Below are positions 25,763-34,101 of a stretch of DNA of 64,000 nt, piece by piece. The position numbers and the translations under genes were made by a program. The stretch's first letter is position 1. Every line of letters begins with the position of its first letter. The notes under the pieces are model-generated. The model saw only the letters and a list, made by a program, of their open reading frames with translations. It was not told the origin of the DNA and did no database searches. The stretch is from Corallococcus coralloides DSM 2259 (lineage in GTDB: Bacteria > Myxococcota > Myxococcia > Myxococcales > Myxococcaceae), in assembly GCF_000255295.1 (NCBI RefSeq), contig NC_017030.1, positions 9,212,328-9,276,327 of the forward strand, given 5' to 3'.

Positions 25763-26074
25763 ATGGCCTACGACCGCACGTTGCTCTCCCCGGATGCGCT
25801 CCAGACCTTCCTCACCCAGCACCCCGCCTGGAAGCACGAGGGTGGGATGATCCGCCGCACCTACGAAGCGCCTTCGTTCCTGGAGGGCATCGCCTTCGTG
25901 GAGCGCGTGGCGAAGGCCGCGGAGGCCGCGGACCACCACCCGGACATCGACATCCGGTGGCGCAAGGTGACGCTGGCGCTGGTGACGCACGACGCGGGCG
26001 GCCTCACGCCCCGCGACACCGCCCTGGCGGCGGAGGCGGACCGCCTCTTCAGCGAAGGGGCCGCCGTCCGGTGA
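25763..26074 (+). CDS. phhB: 4a-hydroxytetrahydrobiopterin dehydratase (PCD/DCoH)
   Basis: 103 residues, the family's length. It dehydrates pterin-4a-carbinolamine, regenerating the pterin cofactor of aromatic amino acid hydroxylases. Conserved residues are visible in FVERVAKAAEAADHHPDIDIRWRKVTLALVTHDAGGLTPRD: the HHP core plus the T-H-D block. No phenylalanine hydroxylase gene is in this window. A TAGAAC box ends seven bases before the ATG, suggesting a leaderless transcript. Its stop overlaps the GTG start of the next gene (GTGA). Confidence 0.95.
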   Translation: MAYDRTLLSPDALQTFLTQHPAWKHEGGMIRRTYEAPSFLEGIAFVERVAKAAEAADHHPDIDIRWRKVTLALVTHDAGGLTPRDTALAAEADRLFSEGAAVR

Positions 26075-27327
26075 TTCACGGCGTGCGCAGCACCCTGGCG
26101 GCCCTGGCGTGCGCGGTGTGTTTCACCGCGCTCCCGGCCCTGGCCCAGGACGACGCTCCCACGGAGCCTCGTCCGGAACGTCTGTATTTCAACTCCGGCG
26201 CGCTGCTGGGGTCGGCGCGCGTGGTGGGCCTGGGCGGCGCCTACGTGGGCATCGCGGAGGGCGCCGCGGGCGTGTCCAGCAACCTGGCCGCCCTGGCCCA
26301 GCGCAGCCCGTCGCTGGAGCGCGACTGGGACCTGGGCGTCACCCTGTCCTGGCTGGACCTGCCCTTCACCGGCACCAAGCGCCGGGACGTGGACAACGAC
26401 GGCCTGGCCGACGAATCCGTGGACAGCCGCCAGCTGCTGGGCGCGCTGATGTTGCAATACAAGCGCTTCGGCATCGGCTTCCTGTGGCGCAACAGCCGCA
26501 CGGGCTACTGCCTCACCCCGGGCTGCCGGGGCGAGGGCGAGAAGCTGCGCGTCTCCCTCACCCAGTCCACGCTCGCGGGCTCCATCGCCTTTGGCCAGGA
26601 CGACTTCATCCTGTCCCTGGGCATCTTCTCCGCGCAGGCCAGCTTCAGTGAGATGGGCGACCAGTCCTGGCGCTACGGCGACACCGGCGTGGCGGTGGAC
26701 ATGCTCTTCCGTCCGCACGGGCGGCCCTACCGCATTGGCGTGGCGGTGCGCCCGGAGGTGGTGGCGGGCTGGCGCCGCGATGACAGCCAGAGCCCCTTCA
26801 TCGCGGGCCGCCGGATCTACGCGGCCGTGGTGTCCCCCGCGGTGCTGTCCCTGGGCGCCAGCTGGCGGCTGGGCGAGGGTGCGCACCGCTACAACCGGCT
26901 GTCCCCCGCCGCCCGGCGGCAGCTCCAGGTGGACGGGGACGCACTGCCGGTGCCGGAGGAGGAGCCCCGCGACGCGCTGGCCGGCCGGTGGCTCATCACC
27001 GCGCAGGTAGACCTCATCTCCAGCGTGAGCAACGCGGTGGCGTCGCGCTCGCTCGCCATCACCACGGAGCCCCAGCCCGTGGGCGACACCCCCACCTTCC
27101 AGCCGCGCCTGGGCGCCGAATGGGACACCTTCCCCGGCCTCTTGCGCCTGCGCGCGGGCACGTGGCTGGAGCCGTCCCCCTTCCGGGACCGGAACCCCCG
27201 GCCGCACCTCACCGGCGGCTTCGAGCTGTTCGTGCTGCGCTACTGGGAGGACTGGTCGCTCACCGCGTCATTCGACCTGGCGAGCCGCTACTCCAACTGG
27301 GGCGTCTCCATCGGCTTCTGGCGGTAG
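26071..27327 (+). CDS. Outer-membrane protein (PorV/UPF0164-like barrel)
   Basis: 418 residues from GTG 26071, overlapping the dehydratase stop. A signal peptide ends in ALAQ near residue 25. The start of the mature protein, LGSARVVGLGGAYVGIAEGAAGVSSNLAALAQ, matches the opening block of PorV/PorQ and UPF0164 barrels, where a lone small residue-rich helix precedes the strands. Amphipathic strands continue to an aromatic C-terminus (SNWGVSIGFWR). Probably a 14-strand-type barrel; substrate or partner unknown. It is not obviously linked to the pterin enzyme despite the overlap. Confidence 0.8.
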   Translation: MIHGVRSTLAALACAVCFTALPALAQDDAPTEPRPERLYFNSGALLGSARVVGLGGAYVGIAEGAAGVSSNLAALAQRSPSLERDWDLGVTLSWLDLPFTGTKRRDVDNDGLADESVDSRQLLGALMLQYKRFGIGFLWRNSRTGYCLTPGCRGEGEKLRVSLTQSTLAGSIAFGQDDFILSLGIFSAQASFSEMGDQSWRYGDTGVAVDMLFRPHGRPYRIGVAVRPEVVAGWRRDDSQSPFIAGRRIYAAVVSPAVLSLGASWRLGEGAHRYNRLSPAARRQLQVDGDALPVPEEEPRDALAGRWLITAQVDLISSVSNAVASRSLAITTEPQPVGDTPTFQPRLGAEWDTFPGLLRLRAGTWLEPSPFRDRNPRPHLTGGFELFVLRYWEDWSLTASFDLASRYSNWGVSIGFWR

Positions 27328-27518
27328 TGTCTGGCTTTGATCCCTGGGTGGGTAAACGCGAGGACCTCCGTGGGTGCTCGCGTCGCCCATCCACGGCGTC
27401 CCCAACCCCACCCGCGCGATACCTCCGCCGTCCGGCAGCGGGCAGCCGAGCAACCTTCCGTGCCGTATTTGCCGGTGTGGGATGGCATGCGAACCCTGCC
27501 GTACACGGAGGGGATTCC

Positions 27519-29090
27519 ATGTATCTGGGGCGGGGGTGGCGCCGGACCGTCGTGGGAGCGACGGTGCTGGGATTCGCGGTTGGCGGAGGGTGGGGGTGCG
27601 GAGGTGGGGCTGAGAAGCCTGATCCGGACACCTGCCAGGATTCGAAGTTGGGGTGCCCACCCGATGAGCAGCCTTCAATTCCGGGCGAGCTTCCACCCCC
27701 TGGCAGCGGCACGCAGACGCCGCCGGGCAATGAGAACCCGCAGACACAGCCGCCTCCGGTGAAGGAGCCGGAAGTCGTGCCGCCCGCCTCGGGGGCCACG
27801 CTGTGGTTCGCGAAGGAGGGCGCCGCGCAGGACGACCTGGCGCTGGACCTGGCGGTGGACGCCACCACGGGCGACTTCTTCACCGCCGCCGTGCACGGCT
27901 ACGACGACCTGGACGCGCGCACGCCCACGGATGACGCCGTGGACCTGGTCCTCACGCGGCGCTCCGGCGCGGGGCAGACGCTGTGGACCCACGCGTATGA
28001 CGTGCGCGTGGAGTCCACGCCCGTGGAGCTGCGCGCCGACGTGCGCGCCCGCGTGGCGGCGGATGGCGCGGGCGGCATGCTCCTGGCCGGCAACATCCAG
28101 GGCACGGTGGACCTGGGCACGGGCAAGCTGAGCAACGGCGCCATCGTCGCGAGGCTGTCCGCGGACGGCGCGACGCTCTGGGCGCACCGGGTGCCCGGCG
28201 AGCTGACGGTGAAGGACGTGGCGGCGGACGCGGAAGGAAGGCTGTACGTGGCCTATACCGCGCCGGGCACGGTGGACCTGGGCAACGAGGTGAAGGGGGC
28301 CTCGGCCGGCGTGGCGGTGTTCACGGCGGACGGCACGGCGGAGCGCGCCTTCGCCGTGGGCAGCGCGGAGTCCGAGGGCGCGGGCGCCGAGCCCCTGTCC
28401 CTGGCCCCCGGCGCGGACGGCAGCGTGGCGGTGGCGGGGCGCTACACGGGCACCGTGCGCTTCGGCACCAACGTCACGCAGGGCTCCGGTTCAGGCAGCC
28501 CGTTCGTGGCGCTGTACCGGCAGAACGGCGCGCTCGGCTGGGCGAAGGTGCGGCCCGGCGTGAAGGGCAGCGTGCGGGACGTGAGCCGCGACACCGCCGG
28601 GGCCGTGGTGGCGGGCGGCGACTTCCAGGGCAGCTTCTCCTGGGCGGGCGCGTCGCTGAAGGGCGCCTCCAGCCCCAGCCCCTTCGTGGTGGTGACGGGC
28701 GCGGACGGCACCGAGCGCTGGGCGCGCGACCTGGGCGTGGACGCGTCCGTGCAGGGCGTGGCCATCCACTCCACCGGCGAGGTGCTGGTGGTGGGCTACA
28801 CGTACTCGTGGCTGGAGAACGGCGCCTCCGGCACGGACGGCCTGGGGTCCGCGCAGCTCTTCACCCAGCGCTTCGACCCCACGGGACAGCCGCTGGCCTC
28901 GCGCCTCTTCCTGGGCACCGCGCCGGAAGCGCGCGGCGAGCTGTACGGCGTGGAGGCGGTGCCGGCGGTGACGTTGATGCCGGACGGCGACGCGGTGCTG
29001 TACGGCTACACCGACCGCGTCACCGACTTCGGCGTGGACAAGTTCAAGCCCACGCGCGGCGACGTCTTCCTGCTGCGCGTGAAGTACTGA
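27519..29090 (+). CDS. Lipoprotein with beta-propeller-like repeats
   Basis: 523 residues from ATG 27519, with a GGAGGGG ribosome-binding sequence eight to ten bases before it. The signal sequence ends in GGGWGCGGG, the Cys being near residue 27. A Pro/Gln-rich linker (about 35-90) follows. The rest consists of repeated blocks of the type VAADGAGGMLLAGNIQGTVDLG, each with a DxxG or LxGxxxGTVDLG pattern, as in SBBP (seven-bladed) beta-propeller repeats. Lipidated surface protein of unknown binding role; its stop is four bases from that of nrfA (convergent). Confidence 0.75.
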   Translation: MYLGRGWRRTVVGATVLGFAVGGGWGCGGGAEKPDPDTCQDSKLGCPPDEQPSIPGELPPPGSGTQTPPGNENPQTQPPPVKEPEVVPPASGATLWFAKEGAAQDDLALDLAVDATTGDFFTAAVHGYDDLDARTPTDDAVDLVLTRRSGAGQTLWTHAYDVRVESTPVELRADVRARVAADGAGGMLLAGNIQGTVDLGTGKLSNGAIVARLSADGATLWAHRVPGELTVKDVAADAEGRLYVAYTAPGTVDLGNEVKGASAGVAVFTADGTAERAFAVGSAESEGAGAEPLSLAPGADGSVAVAGRYTGTVRFGTNVTQGSGSGSPFVALYRQNGALGWAKVRPGVKGSVRDVSRDTAGAVVAGGDFQGSFSWAGASLKGASSPSPFVVVTGADGTERWARDLGVDASVQGVAIHSTGEVLVVGYTYSWLENGASGTDGLGSAQLFTQRFDPTGQPLASRLFLGTAPEARGELYGVEAVPAVTLMPDGDAVLYGYTDRVTDFGVDKFKPTRGDVFLLRVKY

Positions 29091-29094
29091 GCGC

Positions 29095-30570
29095 CTACTT
29101 CGAGCCCTGCGGAGCGCCCGCACTTCCGGGGGTGGGCGCTCCCGCGGGCCGCTGGTCCGGGGCGGTGGAGGCCCCGCCGCCAGGGCGCAGCGCGTTCTGG
29201 CCCAGGCGTGAGAAGTTGATGGAGTTGCTCAGGATGCGCACCGCCTCCTGGTCCGCGTGGAAGCCCATGGAGTTCTCCGCCTCCACGAAGTCCAGGTAGA
29301 ACTGGGCGCGCTTCTGCAGGTCGCGCGCCTTGGCCAGGGACTCCTCGGGCGCTCCCGCCTTCTGGGCGCTCTCGAGGTCGTGGATGAGGTCCACCAGCGC
29401 GTCCATGGCGATGTTGCGCGTCTGGAAGGTGCGCGTCTGGATGGTCTCCGCGCGGTTGAGCAGCTCCGCCTCGCTCCACTTGTGGCAGGTCTGACAGGCG
29501 CGGTTGATGTTGAGCAGCGGGCTGCGCACGTGGTGGTCGCTGATCTTCATCGCCCCCTCGCGCTGGTAGGGCATGTGGCAGTCCGCGCACGCCACGCCGC
29601 TCTTCGCGTGGATGCCCTGGTTGTACATCTCGAACTCGGGGTGCTGCGCCTTGAGGACCTTCGCGCCGGTGAGCGCGTGGGTCCAGTCGGCGTGCCCGTC
29701 CTCGTCGTAGTAGGCCATGATCTGCTCGATGTTGATGCCCTTGGCCCAGGGGTACGTGAGGCGCTTCTCCTTGCCCTTGAAGTAGTACTCGACGTGGCAC
29801 TGCCCGCACACGTACGTGCGCATCTCCTGGCGGGTGGCGTCCTGGTTCACCTTGAAGCCGGGCACGCCCTGGCTGGCCTTGAGCGCGGCGATGCCCTCGA
29901 TGAAGCCGGGGCGCGTGACGCGCAGCTGCATGGTCGTGGGGTCGTGGCAGTCGATGCAGGACACCGGGTGCTCCACGAGCTTGCGCGCCTCGGCGAAGGG
30001 CATCTGATTCATCTTCTCAAAGCCCTTGATGAGGTCCCCGTCCCCCAGCTTCTTGTAGGGCACGTACACGCTGCCGTGGCAGTGGATGCAGGTGCCCGGC
30101 TGCTGCGTCACCTGCTGCCGCTGGGTGAAGACCTGATCCTCCAGCATGTGCGCGTGGCCGCGCTCCTCGCGGAAGTCGGTGGCGAAGGCGTAGCCGCTCC
30201 ACATGGTGACCAGGCGGGGGTCCTCCTCCAGCCGGCTCTGCGCCACCACCGAGCGGGGATCCGCCTGGGTGGGCGTGCGCGCCACGGCCTCGCTGCCGCC
30301 GTAGCGGGTGCGCTTCTGGTCCACCGTGCGCTTGTAGCCGTCGTACTGCAGCGGGAAGTTCTTCCCCCACACGGCGGGGTCCGTGATGGTGTCGTCGAGC
30401 TCCACCACCCGGTAGAAGGGGTTCTTCGCCTCCTGCTTGCGCTCCATGATGTTGACCAGGAGGGCGGTGACGCCCGCCGAGGCCAGCGCCGCCACCACCG
30501 CGACCGCCACCACGAGCTTGATGCCGCTGAACAGCCGGCGCTTCTCCGGAGCCTTCTCGGGCTCGGTCAT
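29095..30570 (-). CDS. nrfA: Ammonia-forming cytochrome c nitrite reductase, CxxCH type
   Basis: 491 residues with an uncleaved-looking N-terminal membrane helix (about 16-40). Five haem motifs: CIHCH 161-165, CIDCH 205-209, CGQCH 255-259, CADCH 328-332, CQTCH 359-363. NrfA reduces nitrite to ammonium with six electrons. The conserved VEYYF next to haem 3 and QHPEFE contain the active-site Tyr and His of the family. In classical NrfA the catalytic haem is bound by CxxCK; here it is CxxCH, as in a minority of NrfA proteins. A Pro/Gly-rich C-terminal tail (about 455-491) is extra. Its start overlaps nrfH (ATGA). Confidence 0.93.
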   Translation of the reverse strand: MTEPEKAPEKRRLFSGIKLVVAVAVVAALASAGVTALLVNIMERKQEAKNPFYRVVELDDTITDPAVWGKNFPLQYDGYKRTVDQKRTRYGGSEAVARTPTQADPRSVVAQSRLEEDPRLVTMWSGYAFATDFREERGHAHMLEDQVFTQRQQVTQQPGTCIHCHGSVYVPYKKLGDGDLIKGFEKMNQMPFAEARKLVEHPVSCIDCHDPTTMQLRVTRPGFIEGIAALKASQGVPGFKVNQDATRQEMRTYVCGQCHVEYYFKGKEKRLTYPWAKGINIEQIMAYYDEDGHADWTHALTGAKVLKAQHPEFEMYNQGIHAKSGVACADCHMPYQREGAMKISDHHVRSPLLNINRACQTCHKWSEAELLNRAETIQTRTFQTRNIAMDALVDLIHDLESAQKAGAPEESLAKARDLQKRAQFYLDFVEAENSMGFHADQEAVRILSNSINFSRLGQNALRPGGGASTAPDQRPAGAPTPGSAGAPQGSK

Positions 30571-31094
30571 CGTGCAATCTCCTTACGGATGAGCTCGGGG
30601 TTTCCCGACCCTTCGGGATGACCCACGGAGTTGTGGCAGGTGAGGCACTGGAGCTGCTCGCCGGGCGCCACCTGCCCATGGCCCGTGGGGGGCGTCTCGA
30701 TGGCCTCCACGATGGAGGCATGGCACTTGCGGCACGCGTTCTCCGTCACCACGCGGTTGCCCGGACGCAGGCGGATGGGGTCGGGGAAGGTGCCGGTGGT
30801 GAAGTAGAAGGAGTGCCAGAAGCCGTTGCTCGCCTTCGTGTAGTACTTGGGCAGGAAGCCCGCGGGCGTGTGGCAGTCGTTGCAGGTGGCCACCGCGTGG
30901 TGGCTGCTCTTGCGCCAGCCGTCGTACTGCTCGTTCATGATGTGGCAGTTGGCACAGGCGGCAGGGTCGTCCCGCAGGTAGGACGAGCCCTTCGCGTACG
31001 CGAAGGTGAAGCCGCCGAGACCGACCGCCACACCGATGGCAATCCCGAGGGTCACGGCCAGCACGGTGCGGGATGCGAAGAGCACGTGGGGCAC
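30567..31094 (-). CDS. nrfH: NrfH tetrahaem quinol dehydrogenase subunit
   Basis: 175 residues. One N-terminal transmembrane helix (about 9-33) is followed by four haem-binding motifs: CANCH 47-51, CNDCH 71-75, CRKCH 121-125, CLTCH 150-154. This is the NapC/NirT family member that passes electrons from menaquinol to NrfA at the periplasmic face. Its stop overlaps the nrfA start by four bases, so the NrfHA complex is made from one transcript. No Nrf accessory genes or regulators lie nearby. Confidence 0.95.
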   Translation of the reverse strand: MPHVLFASRTVLAVTLGIAIGVAVGLGGFTFAYAKGSSYLRDDPAACANCHIMNEQYDGWRKSSHHAVATCNDCHTPAGFLPKYYTKASNGFWHSFYFTTGTFPDPIRLRPGNRVVTENACRKCHASIVEAIETPPTGHGQVAPGEQLQCLTCHNSVGHPEGSGNPELIRKEIAR

Positions 31095-31194
31095 CCTACA
31101 CGCATGACGGTGGCGCGTGCGCGTGAAGTGTCAGACAGACGTCCACGACCGCTGACCGCATGGTCCCACCTCTCCAGCGGGCCCATGCTCGAGC

Positions 31195-31515
31195 ATGTCC
31201 AAGCGTGCGGCGGCGTTGCTGTGTCTGGGGTTGAGCTCGGCCTGTGCGCACTACCGCGTCCAGGCGCCCGGCGCCGCCGGAGCCAGCGCCACCGAACCGC
31301 AGGGCGAGGTCCTCTGGTCCCTGGGCTGGGGGCTCGTCCAGGAGCGGCCCCGGGTGGACAACTGCCAGGGCCAGGCGCTCGCGGAGGTCACCCAGAGCAC
31401 CAACGTGGGCTTCGCGCTCATCAGCGTGTTGACGCTCGGCCTCGCCATGCCGCAGCGGGTGGAGTGGCGCTGCGCCAAGGCCCAGCCCACGCCCGGCGAC
31501 CTCGGGGTGCGGTAG
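31195..31515 (+). CDS. Bor-like small lipoprotein
   Basis: 106 residues. The signal peptide ends in LSSACAH with lipobox Cys near residue 17. The C-terminal half, STNVGFALISVLTLGLAMPQRVEWRC, has the pattern of the Bor/Iss lipoprotein family, where a hydrophobic VTLGLY segment precedes a strand ending in Cys. The assignment is tentative. The next gene starts two bases after this stop, so the two may be cotranscribed. Confidence 0.6.
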   Translation: MSKRAAALLCLGLSSACAHYRVQAPGAAGASATEPQGEVLWSLGWGLVQERPRVDNCQGQALAEVTQSTNVGFALISVLTLGLAMPQRVEWRCAKAQPTPGDLGVR

Positions 31516-31517
31516 CC

Positions 31518-33029
31518 ATGCCCCCCGTCATCCACGAGAGCAGCCAGAAGCGCTGGCAGAACTGGCACCAGAGCTACACCCAGAAGCTGGAGCTGCTGGT
31601 GGACGTCTGGAACGCGGATGCCCCCCAGTCCACGGTGCCGGGCTACATCGACACCACCGTGGGCCTGCAGGGGCTCATCCAGCGCGCGCTCACCGAGCGC
31701 CTGGAGATCCGCGGCCTGGGAGGCGGCTGGTCCTTCACCCGGGCGCCCGCCACCAGCGGCATCCTCGTCAACACCCGGCCGCTGAACTACCTCTTCCCCG
31801 CGCCCCGCACCCATCCCGCCCATCCAGGCCGGAGGGAGGACCTCCTCTTCGCGCAGTGTGGTGTCTCCGTCGCGGAGTTGAGCCACTTCCTGAAGAGCAT
31901 TGGCAAGTCGCTGACTACGTCGGGCGCCAGCAATGGGCAGACCATCGCCGGGGCCATCGGGACGGGCACGCATGGCTCCAGCCTGGAGACCGGCGCCATG
32001 CAGGACTTCGTGGTGGGCCTGCACGTCGTCGTCTCACCGGACCGCCATGTCTGGCTGGAGCGAGCCAGCGCGCCCGTCATCCACGACGAGATTCCCCAGA
32101 AGCTGGGCGCGGAGCTCATCCGGGACGACGCCCTCTTCAACGCCGCCCTGGTGGGCCTGGGCGGCTTCGGCTTAGTGCACGGCGTCCTCATGGAGGTGGT
32201 GGACCTCTACTACCTCCAGGCGTACCGCCGTCGGATGCCACTCGATGACGGACTCTGGCGAGCGCTCGACCAGCTGGACTTCTCCGGCATCACGCTGCCG
32301 GGCCCACCGGGGCTCAAGCCCTATCACTTCACGGCGGTCATCAACCCCAACGACCTGGAGCGGGGGGTCTTCGTCACGGTGATGTACAAGCATGCGCGGT
32401 GTCCGGAAGGCTCGAGCCCGCCCAGTCCCGGCAGCAAGCTGACACAGGGGGACAGCGCGCTCGAGATCATCGGCGTGCTGACGGACATGGTCTCGGAGCT
32501 GACCATCCCCCTGCTGGCGCGGCTGATGGACCGCTTCTACCCGGAATACGAAAACGTCTGCGGGACGCACGGCGAGCTGTTCACCGACACGACCACCCGG
32601 GGGAAGGCCTGGGGCAGCGCGGTGGGCGTGCCGCTCGGCCGGGTGCGTGAGACGGTGGAGCTGGCCCTCGCCATCAATCGCACCCATGCGTTCCCCGGGC
32701 TGTTCGGGGTGCGCTACGCCCTGCCCTCCCGGGCTCCGCTGGCGTTCACCCAGCATGCGCCCATGACGTGCGTCCTCGACATCGACGGAGCGGCGTCCAC
32801 CCGCACGAAGTCCTACAACCGCCGCGTCTGGCAGCAGCTCGCCGAGTCCTCCATCCCCCACACGTACCACTGGGGCAAGTTCCACGAGCTGGACGGCCCG
32901 GCGGTGCGCAGCCTGTACGGCGAGGCACGCGTGGACGCCTGGCTCGCTGCGCGCCAGTCCCTGCTCACCACGCCGGAGCTGCGCACGGCCTTCGCCAATG
33001 ACTATCTCCGCGAGCTGGGACTCGCGTGA
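31518..33029 (+). CDS. FAD-linked oxidase (VAO/PCMH family)
   Basis: 503 residues. The N-terminal FAD-binding domain shows RGLGGGWSFTRAP, FAQCGVSVAELSHFLKSIGKSLTTSGASNGQTIAGAIGTGTHGSS and GGFGLVHGVLMEV, as in D-arabinono-1,4-lactone oxidase, sugar oxidases and plant-type gulonolactone oxidases. The C-terminal half holds the substrate domain with HYTYHWGK-like SIPHTYHWGKFHEL near the end. It lacks a signal peptide. Reaction: oxidation of a sugar lactone or alcohol with FAD; substrate unknown. The stop overlaps the next gene's GTG start. Confidence 0.85.
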   Translation: MPPVIHESSQKRWQNWHQSYTQKLELLVDVWNADAPQSTVPGYIDTTVGLQGLIQRALTERLEIRGLGGGWSFTRAPATSGILVNTRPLNYLFPAPRTHPAHPGRREDLLFAQCGVSVAELSHFLKSIGKSLTTSGASNGQTIAGAIGTGTHGSSLETGAMQDFVVGLHVVVSPDRHVWLERASAPVIHDEIPQKLGAELIRDDALFNAALVGLGGFGLVHGVLMEVVDLYYLQAYRRRMPLDDGLWRALDQLDFSGITLPGPPGLKPYHFTAVINPNDLERGVFVTVMYKHARCPEGSSPPSPGSKLTQGDSALEIIGVLTDMVSELTIPLLARLMDRFYPEYENVCGTHGELFTDTTTRGKAWGSAVGVPLGRVRETVELALAINRTHAFPGLFGVRYALPSRAPLAFTQHAPMTCVLDIDGAASTRTKSYNRRVWQQLAESSIPHTYHWGKFHELDGPAVRSLYGEARVDAWLAARQSLLTTPELRTAFANDYLRELGLA

Positions 33030-34039
33030 GCAGACGCGTCAGCCTGTCGCTGATGGGCGCCCTGCTCGCCCCAGGAGCGGCGAGCGCGCGAGACAGCGAC
33101 ACCATCAACATCTACCGCTACGTGCTCGACGTGGACGTGCCGGAGTCCCCGGCCCTGGTCGCCATGGACGAAGCGCCCCTGCGCGTGCTGCTCGGCGCGG
33201 CGCCCAAGCCGGTGATGGCCACGGTCCTGGCATCTGCGTCGCCGGAAGCGTTCCGCCCGGGGCTCAGCCTGGACGTCGCTCCCTACTTCCTCTTCGGCGG
33301 TGGCGTCCGGAGCCTGTCGGGCTACCGCTCGAACTCGCTGGCGGGCCGGTTGATGCGCGTGCTGACGAAGACGACGGTGTCCGCGGCCATGCTGCCGGAC
33401 CTGGACGGCACGGGCGCATGGCGCGTGGGACTCGGGCTCCGGACGACGTTCCATGATCCGCATGACCCCGTGCTCAACTCCACCCTGCCGGAACAGGTCG
33501 AGGAGGAGCTGGAGCGCCACGGCGTGCCGCCGCCCGCGGACTCGGACGAGGATGTGTCCGAGCGGGGCGTGGACCTGTCCGCCTTCTTCGATCAGGCCGA
33601 ACGGGAGATGCGTTCCCGGAGCGGAGACATCCAGATCTCCGCGGGCTGGGGCGTCTCCGCCCGCACGGAAGGCGGTGTGCTCACGGGCAACGGGCTTCGG
33701 GACACGCGTCACACGTTCTGGCTGACCGGACAGGCCTCGCTCGGCCGGCGCTTCGACGCGCTCGCGACGATGCAGGCGCTGGACCTGTTCCGGGACGGCA
33801 GGGCGCTGCGCACCGGACTGGGCGTGCAGCGGAAGACCTCCGTGGCCGACTTCCGCGCGGAGCTGGCCTTCGACGGCACCGACAATCGCTTCCACCCGGG
33901 CGCCGCCATCGACGTGACGCTGCCCGTCTGCACCAGCGCCCTCGCCTCGCTCACCACGGCGCCCGGCGCGGACACGGACGATGGCCCGGTGCTCCGGGGC
34001 CAGGTGCAGCTGCGCTGGTACTTCGCCCGGTGCCGCTAA
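33026..34039 (+). CDS. Putative secreted beta-barrel protein
   Basis: 337 residues from GTG 33026, translationally coupled to the FAD oxidase gene (GTGA). The signal peptide ends in AASA near residue 21. The mature protein alternates strand-like segments (DVAPYFLFGGGVRSL, VGLGLRTTFHD, GDIQISAGWGVSAR, TGLGVQRKTSVADFRAEL) and ends QVQLRWYFARCR. A small outer-membrane barrel is the best guess. It converges with the encapsulin operon and shares a bidirectional terminator. Confidence 0.65.
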   Translation: MSRRVSLSLMGALLAPGAASARDSDTINIYRYVLDVDVPESPALVAMDEAPLRVLLGAAPKPVMATVLASASPEAFRPGLSLDVAPYFLFGGGVRSLSGYRSNSLAGRLMRVLTKTTVSAAMLPDLDGTGAWRVGLGLRTTFHDPHDPVLNSTLPEQVEEELERHGVPPPADSDEDVSERGVDLSAFFDQAEREMRSRSGDIQISAGWGVSARTEGGVLTGNGLRDTRHTFWLTGQASLGRRFDALATMQALDLFRDGRALRTGLGVQRKTSVADFRAELAFDGTDNRFHPGAAIDVTLPVCTSALASLTTAPGADTDDGPVLRGQVQLRWYFARCR

Positions 34040-34045
34040 AGACAA

Positions 34046-34077
34046 ACGGGCCCGGCGCGCTGAAGCACCGGGCCCGT
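34046..34077. terminator. Bidirectional terminator between barrel gene and encapsulin operon
   Basis: ACGGGCCCGG (34046-34055) and CCGGGCCCGT (34068-34077) form a perfect ten-base stem with a 12-base loop. An A-rich CTAAAGACAAA flanks it on the left, which gives a T-rich tail for the minus-strand transcript of the encapsulin operon. Confidence 0.85.
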
Positions 34078-34101
34078 CCATGTCTCACGGCGAAAGACGT
34101 C

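Noticed and set aside
27328-27518. Riboswitch or structured leader before the lipoprotein gene
   Set aside because: Only one short stem (CCGTGG/CCACGG) is seen; no pattern of a known riboswitch such as the c-di-GMP class could be found.
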